DNA of 47,118 bases from Terriglobales bacterium (GTDB lineage: Bacteria > Acidobacteriota > Terriglobia > Terriglobales > Acidobacteriaceae). Where the stretch lies: the NCBI GenBank assembly GCA_024281115.1, contig JAMXLI010000173.1, forward strand, positions 1 to 47,118. Direction: 5' to 3'. The translations under genes and the position numbers were made by a program. Positions 43,123 to 47,118 of the stretch are shown here, in pieces. Under the pieces are notes generated by a model, which saw nothing but the letters and a program-made list of their open reading frames with translations, was not told the DNA's origin and made no database searches. Within the stretch, counting starts at the first letter, position 1. Each line of letters begins with the position of its first letter.

Positions 43123-44268
43123 TTAGTCTAAAAACCGCAGCACCGCCTTCGCCGCGCGCTGCGCCGCCGAACCCTCGCTGCCGGATCGCTCGTGAAGCTG
43201 AGCCTGCACCCGGGCCAGGTTCGCCAACATCTCTTGACGCGCGGGACCCTCCGCAAGCAGGCGCTGAATATGTGTGAACACATTCTCGGCGGTGAAGTCG
43301 CCCTGGACCAGTTCCGGCACGATGCTCTGGCCCGCGATCAGGTTCACCATGGCAAAATGACGAACCCGTAGCAACGGACGCCCTAAGGCATACGTCGCCG
43401 GTGAAACCCGGTAGACCACTACAAAGGGGGTGCCCGCCAGCGCAGCCTGCACCGTCGCCGTTCCGCTGGCCACCACGGCCGCGCGGGAGTGGGACAAGGT
43501 GGAAGGAACGTCGCCGGTCAAAACGACGCGGGCTCTCCCCCTCCCGCCGGTTATGCGCTCCACCTGCTGCCGCATCCATTCCCGCGGCAGCGTCGAGGCT
43601 ACCGGCAGAGGAAACTCATAGTTGGGTCCCAGCTTTGCGGCCGCGTCCAGCATGGCGGGAAGGTTCATCAGAACTTCCTTGCGCCGGCTGCCCGGCAGCA
43701 AAGCCACCCAGTCCTTGGCCGGATCGAGGCCCTCGGCGCGCGCCCATTGGTCACCGGCGGCGATCTTTGGCGCCACGTCCACCAGGGGGTGCCCAACGTA
43801 TTCGGCGTCCACGCCCCACCGCCGGTAGAACTCCACCTCGAAGGGGAAAATCACCAGCGCCTTGCGGACATATTTCCGGACAATGCGGGCGCGCCACTGG
43901 CGCCATGCCCAGAACTGCGGCGCCACGTAGTAGACGACCGGAATACCGCGCCGGTGTGCCGCCTTGGCCACTCGCAGGTTGAATGCCGGCGAATCAATGA
44001 CCACGGCCACCGCGGGCCTGCGCGCGTCCATCGCAGCCACCAGTTCGCGAAAACGCGCATAGATATTGGGAAGGTGAGACAAGATCTCGGTAATCCCGAC
44101 CACGGACAACTCGCCGGCATCCACCACGGTTTCGCAGCCCGCTGCCCGCATGCCCTCCCCCCCGACGCCGAAGCATCGCAGTTCGGGGCGAGCGCGCCGC
44201 AACTCTTCCACCAGTTGCGCTCCGTACATCTCCCCCGACGCCTCTCCCGCCGAGATGAGTACGGCCTT
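43123..44268 (-). CDS. lpxB: Lipid-A-disaccharide synthase, start codon anomalous
   Basis: About 381 residues, normal for LpxB. LISAGEASGEMYGAQLVEEL, SHLPNIYARFRELV, IDSPAFNLRVAKAA, YYVAPQFWAWRQWR, VGHPLVDV, LLPGSRRKEV and SGTATVQAALAGTPFVVVYR are family hallmarks. It joins UDP-diacylglucosamine to lipid X at the inner membrane. Aligning to the family N-terminus places the initiator at AAG 44266-44268, five bases after a good GGAGAGG. No ATG, GTG or TTG lies in frame between the abc gene stop and the essential glycine-rich loop. A CTG at 44292 or an indel from ATG 44314 (another frame) are alternatives. Confidence 0.93.
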   Translation of the reverse strand, partial: KAVLISAGEASGEMYGAQLVEELRRARPELRCFGVGGEGMRAAGCETVVDAGELSVVGITEILSHLPNIYARFRELVAAMDARRPAVAVVIDSPAFNLRVAKAAHRRGIPVVYYVAPQFWAWRQWRARIVRKYVRKALVIFPFEVEFYRRWGVDAEYVGHPLVDVAPKIAAGDQWARAEGLDPAKDWVALLPGSRRKEVLMNLPAMLDAAAKLGPNYEFPLPVASTLPREWMRQQVERITGGRGRARVVLTGDVPSTLSHSRAAVVASGTATVQAALAGTPFVVVYRVSPATYALGRPLLRVRHFAMVNLIAGQSIVPELVQGDFTAENVFTHIQRLLAEGPARQEMLANLARVQAQLHERSGSEGSAAQRAAKAVLRFLD

Positions 44269-44360
44269 CGCGCCCTCTCCGGATGGTTGCAGGGATGGCC
44301 TCCGGCGCCAGCATAGCAGGCGCGCAGAGGCGATGGTTTTAGGGAGCGGGATGGGGCAGA

Positions 44361-46271
44361 TCAGTCGTCCGCGTTCGCGGTCACAGGATCCGCGCCGGCC
44401 GGCAGCTCCTGGTCCTTGTACTGCAACTGGTAAAGCTTCCAGTAGATGCCACGTTGCGCCAGAAGTTGCTGGTGTGTTCCCACTTCGCGCAACTGCCCCT
44501 TGTGCATGACGATGATTTTGTCGGCACGCTGCACGGTGGAAAGCCGGTGCGCAATGATGATGGACGTCCGGCCCTCGACCATGCGGGAGAGCGCGTCCCG
44601 CACCCGGAACTCGGTCTCGGTGTCTACGCTGGAAGTCGCCTCGTCCAGGATGAGGATCCGCGGGTTGTGCGCCAGCGCCCGGGCGAAGGAAATGAGCTGC
44701 TTCTGCCCCGTGGAAAGCGTCGTCCCCCGCTCCCGAACGGGCTCCTTGAACCCCTGCGGCAGCGTGCGAATGAAATCCGCCACGTTCACCTGCTCGGCGG
44801 CGCGTTCCACGGCCTCGTCCTCGATCCACGTGGAGCCCAGGCGGATGTTCTCTTCCACCGTGCCGGTAAACAGGAAAGGGTCCTGCAACACCACGCCGTA
44901 GCGCCGGCGCAGCTTTGCCAAATCCATCTCCCGCAGGTCCACCCCATCGATGCGGATCGCGCCGCGCTGCACGTCGTAGAAGCGCATGAGCAGGGAGATG
45001 ATCGTGGTCTTGCCGGCGCCGGTGTGGCCCACGATGGCCACCGTCTCGCCCGGTTCAATGACGAAGCTGACGTCGCGCAACACCCAGTCCGGCTCACTGG
45101 GAGGCTCGCCGTTCCCACCCGCCCCGCTCTCAGCGATGGAAATGTTGCGATAGGCAAACCATACGTGTTCAAACTCGATGCGGCCGCTGCCGGCGGGCTC
45201 GCGCGTTGCCGGCGGCGATATCACGGTCGGGGACGTGTCCAGAAGCTTGAAAATTCGCTCGCTCGAGGCCATCGCCGACTGCAGGATGTTGTACTTCTCG
45301 CTCAGGTCCTGGATAGGGCGGAAGAAGCGCTGCGCGTATTGCATGAACGCCACCAGCACACCCAGGCTGGTGGCGGACCGGATCACGTCGTTGCCGCCGA
45401 ACCAGATGACGCAGGCGATGGCAATCGACGACAGCACCTCGACCACCGGGTAATAGACCGCGTAGGCCATGATCGCGTCCTTGAAGGCGTCCATGTGCGA
45501 GGCGTTGATCGCCTCGAAGCGCTCGTAGGCGCGCCGCTCACGGTTGAACAGCTGCACCACGATCATGCCCGTAACGTGTTCCTGCAGATAGGCGTTGATG
45601 CGCGCAATGGCCACGCGAATCCGGCGGTAGGAGTCGCGCACCCGGTCGCGGAAGATCAGCGTCGCGAAAAAGATCAGCGGCAGCACGGCGAAGGTGATCA
45701 GCGCCAGCTTCCAGTTCATGCGCATCATGATCACGATGATCCCGGCCAGCACGAAAACGTCTTCGAAGATGGACACCACGCCCGCCGTGAACATCTCGTT
45801 GAGCGCGTCCACGTCGGTGGTCACCCGGGTCACCAGCCGTCCCACGGGATTGCGGTCGAAAAACGCGATGTCCAGCTGCTGCAGGTGGCGGAAAATCTGG
45901 CTGCGCAGGTCGAACATCACTTTCTGGCCGGTCCACTGCATGAAGTACGTCTGCAGGTATTCCAGGAAGAAGCTGACCACCAGCAATCCCACGTACATCG
46001 CGCCCACCTGCGCGATGCCTACCAGGGGAGTGGAGCTCAGGTATTTGCCGAGAAAGCTGTGCGCGCCCGGCCCGGTTGAGCGCACCAGGTACTTATCGAT
46101 GGCGATCTTGGTGAGATAAGGGCCAACGACGTCGGCCCCCGCCTTGAACACGATGGCGGCCAATGCAATCGCCACTTGCCAGCGATAAGGCCGCAGGTAG
46201 CGAAGCAACCGCCGCATCAGCCGGCTGTCGTAAGCTTTCCCCAGGACTTCTTCTTCGTGAATGCTCGCCAT
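44361..46271 (-). CDS. MsbA-like ABC exporter (fused membrane and ATPase domains)
   Basis: 636 residues. Six transmembrane helices (about 25-335) precede an ATPase domain (about 365-610) with Walker A GHTGAGKTT (about 411-419), signature LSTGQ, Walker B ILILDEATSSVD and switch AHRLSTVQ. This is a half-transporter that would work as a homodimer. Its place directly upstream of lpxB suggests lipid A flipping, as for MsbA, but other lipid or drug substrates cannot be excluded. The gap to the lpxB reading frame is about 92 bases. Confidence 0.9.
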   Translation of the reverse strand: MASIHEEEVLGKAYDSRLMRRLLRYLRPYRWQVAIALAAIVFKAGADVVGPYLTKIAIDKYLVRSTGPGAHSFLGKYLSSTPLVGIAQVGAMYVGLLVVSFFLEYLQTYFMQWTGQKVMFDLRSQIFRHLQQLDIAFFDRNPVGRLVTRVTTDVDALNEMFTAGVVSIFEDVFVLAGIIVIMMRMNWKLALITFAVLPLIFFATLIFRDRVRDSYRRIRVAIARINAYLQEHVTGMIVVQLFNRERRAYERFEAINASHMDAFKDAIMAYAVYYPVVEVLSSIAIACVIWFGGNDVIRSATSLGVLVAFMQYAQRFFRPIQDLSEKYNILQSAMASSERIFKLLDTSPTVISPPATREPAGSGRIEFEHVWFAYRNISIAESGAGGNGEPPSEPDWVLRDVSFVIEPGETVAIVGHTGAGKTTIISLLMRFYDVQRGAIRIDGVDLREMDLAKLRRRYGVVLQDPFLFTGTVEENIRLGSTWIEDEAVERAAEQVNVADFIRTLPQGFKEPVRERGTTLSTGQKQLISFARALAHNPRILILDEATSSVDTETEFRVRDALSRMVEGRTSIIIAHRLSTVQRADKIIVMHKGQLREVGTHQQLLAQRGIYWKLYQLQYKDQELPAGADPVTANADD

Positions 46272-46389
46272 CCTTCACCCAAGGGTACCCTAAATAGACG
46301 CGGGTTTCGCGCTGCCGGATTTAAAACTCGGATTAGCCCTATCCTGCGCAGGGCCTCAAGGCCGAAACCCGGGCGCCGTCGGCATACAG

Positions 46390-46464
46390 GGGCGGAAGAG
46401 CGGCGCTTTAGCGCCGCGTCACTCGGACGAAACACCGCCGGGCTTCAGCCTCCGCCGAAATCAT
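46390..46464. repeat. REP-like palindromic repeat, copy A
   Basis: 75 bases repeated at 46508-46582 with a constant offset of 118 and no indel. It holds a perfect hairpin (GCGGCGCT, TT, AGCGCCGC; 46400-46417), then a second weaker hairpin around GGGCTTCAGCC. Two linked GC hairpins separated by a short spacer is the form of bacterial REP elements. Confidence 0.8.
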
Positions 46465-46507
46465 CGCCGCGCCAGAAGGCCGGGATCGCGTCGCGGCGGG
46501 CATCGCA

Positions 46508-46582
46508 GGGCAGAAGAGCGGCGCTTTAGCGCCGCGTCACTCGGACGAAGAACTTTCGGGCTTCAGCCCCGGCCGAAATCAT
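46508..46582. repeat. REP-like palindromic repeat, copy B
   Basis: Second copy, same orientation, 43 bases after copy A. The first hairpin (46518-46535) is identical to copy A. The differences lie mainly between the two hairpins (positions 46550-46556) and in the second stem, where this copy has a perfect GGGCTTCAGCCC. Confidence 0.8.
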
Positions 46583-46625
46583 TCACCCAACCGCGAGAAC
46601 CGCCGCCGGGGAGGATAATAGCGCT

Positions 46626-47118
46626 GTGCCCCTCGGCCTCTACATCTCGGTTCCGTTCTGCCCCACCAAGTGCAGTTACTGCAACTTCGCCTCCGGGGTG
46701 TTTTCCCAGGCGCTGATGGGCCGCTACGTTGACCGGCTGTGCGCCGACCTCCATATGGCGGGCCAGGTTGCCGCCGAGATGGGCGGACGCTTTGAGCCTC
46801 GCGTTGACTCCGTCTATTTTGGCGGTGGCACCCCCAGCCTGCTCCACCCGGAGCAGTTCCGGCGTCTCTGGGCAGCCATACGCGACAGTTTCGAAATCCT
46901 GCCCGGCGCGGAAGTGACCGTCGAATGCGCTCCGGGGACACTCGATCCCCAGACGGTAGATACCCTGGCGTCGTGCCGCGTCAACCGCGTCAGCCTGGGC
47001 GTGCAATCCATGGTGGACGCGGAAGCAGCGAGCGTTGGCCGGCGCCACACACGCCGAATTGTCCTGGACGATCTTGCGCGGCTGCGCGCCGCCGGCATTT
47101 GCAACGTTAACCTGGATT
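46626..47118 (+). CDS. hemW: HemW-like radical SAM heme chaperone (3' end outside window)
   Basis: 164 visible residues from GTG 46626, with GGGGAGG at 46607-46613. LYISVPFCPTKCSYCNF holds the radical SAM triad C-x3-C-x2-C with the extra family motif, and VYFGGGTPSLL and VNRVSLGVQSM are HemW/HemN landmarks. HemW carries heme to respiratory proteins; it differs from true HemN in lacking the fourth N-terminal Cys, as here (CPTKCSYCNF rather than CxxxCxxCxC). The frame is open to the window edge. It diverges from the abc exporter gene. Confidence 0.93.
   Translation, partial: MPLGLYISVPFCPTKCSYCNFASGVFSQALMGRYVDRLCADLHMAGQVAAEMGGRFEPRVDSVYFGGGTPSLLHPEQFRRLWAAIRDSFEILPGAEVTVECAPGTLDPQTVDTLASCRVNRVSLGVQSMVDAEAASVGRRHTRRIVLDDLARLRAAGICNVNLD

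Larger units (their letters stand above)
46272..46625. other. Intergenic region holding twin REP-like elements
   Basis: 354 bases between divergent abc exporter and hemW genes. Apart from the two repeats listed separately and the GGGGAGG ribosome site of hemW at about 46607, nothing coding is seen. Promoters for both genes should lie here, but no clean box pair stands out. Confidence 0.6.

Noticed and set aside
43031-43579. N-terminal extension of the M1-like protein into lpxB
   Set aside because: It overlaps lpxB in another frame, and ATG 43030 has a good ribosome site and a signal peptide directly after it.
44269-44829. Extension of the lpxB frame upstream to 44829
   Set aside because: It runs inside the ATPase domain of the exporter gene, has low-complexity Gly/Arg content, and would make a protein far longer than any LpxB.
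1-47118. CRISPR array, prophage or insertion sequence
   Set aside because: No regularly spaced direct repeats, integrase, transposase or terminal inverted repeats were seen; the only repeats are the pair at 46390 and 46508.

Overview
The window is about 47 kb of GC-rich chromosomal DNA from a Gram-negative bacterium. It most resembles a soil Acidobacteriota (Terriglobia or Koribacter-like). The reasons are a very large Oar-type TonB-dependent receptor with an N-terminal carboxypeptidase-regulatory-like domain, lipid A synthesis (lpxB), many secreted TPR proteins, Tat-exported enzymes and GC-rich REP-like hairpin repeats. This placement is inference from gene content. No rRNA, phage, transposase or CRISPR array was seen; there is one tRNA-Val(CAC).

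Layout. 1-9.2 kb: the end of an unrecognised gene, a HIT hydrolase, an Arg/Gly-rich protein with a degenerate receiver domain, a small membrane protein, tRNA-Val, an ECF sigma / zinc anti-sigma / DUF3106 cluster, a SirB1-type protein, proline dehydrogenase, then trxB with an aldo/keto reductase and a secreted unknown. 9.2-14 kb: a HAMP/SpoIIE phosphatase, a zinc-ribbon microprotein and an orphan NuoF/HoxF-like iron-sulfur protein whose flavin and NADH motifs have eroded.

14-27.3 kb is the accessory centrepiece, a predicted nucleoside-scavenging locus. On the minus strand, in transcription order, it encodes an exported nucleoside hydrolase, the large TonB-dependent receptor, a Tat-exported homologue of the queuosine-salvage N-glycosylase family (DUF2419/Qng1), a second exported nucleoside hydrolase with an unusual metal motif, a PfkB sugar kinase, a ureide-permease-like transporter and a TPR lipid/periplasm protein. 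A LacI-family regulator lies close by, and a LacI-type palindrome sits on the -10 box of a strong promoter before the receptor gene. The inferred flow is outer-membrane uptake, periplasmic base-ribose cleavage, inner-membrane import and phosphorylation of the sugar.

27.3-38.1 kb: a two-subunit periplasmic molybdenum hydroxylase, a PilZ protein, and a tight seven-gene minus-strand operon (larC, metG, tatD, yajQ, polyprenyl synthase, CYTH protein, lhgO) with several overlapping or nearly abutting genes. 38.4-47.1 kb: argS, a small secreted protein, a catalytically dead-looking M1 peptidase homologue with a TPR tail, lpxB with no normal start codon, an MsbA-like ABC exporter, twin REP-like repeats, and the start of hemW running off the window.
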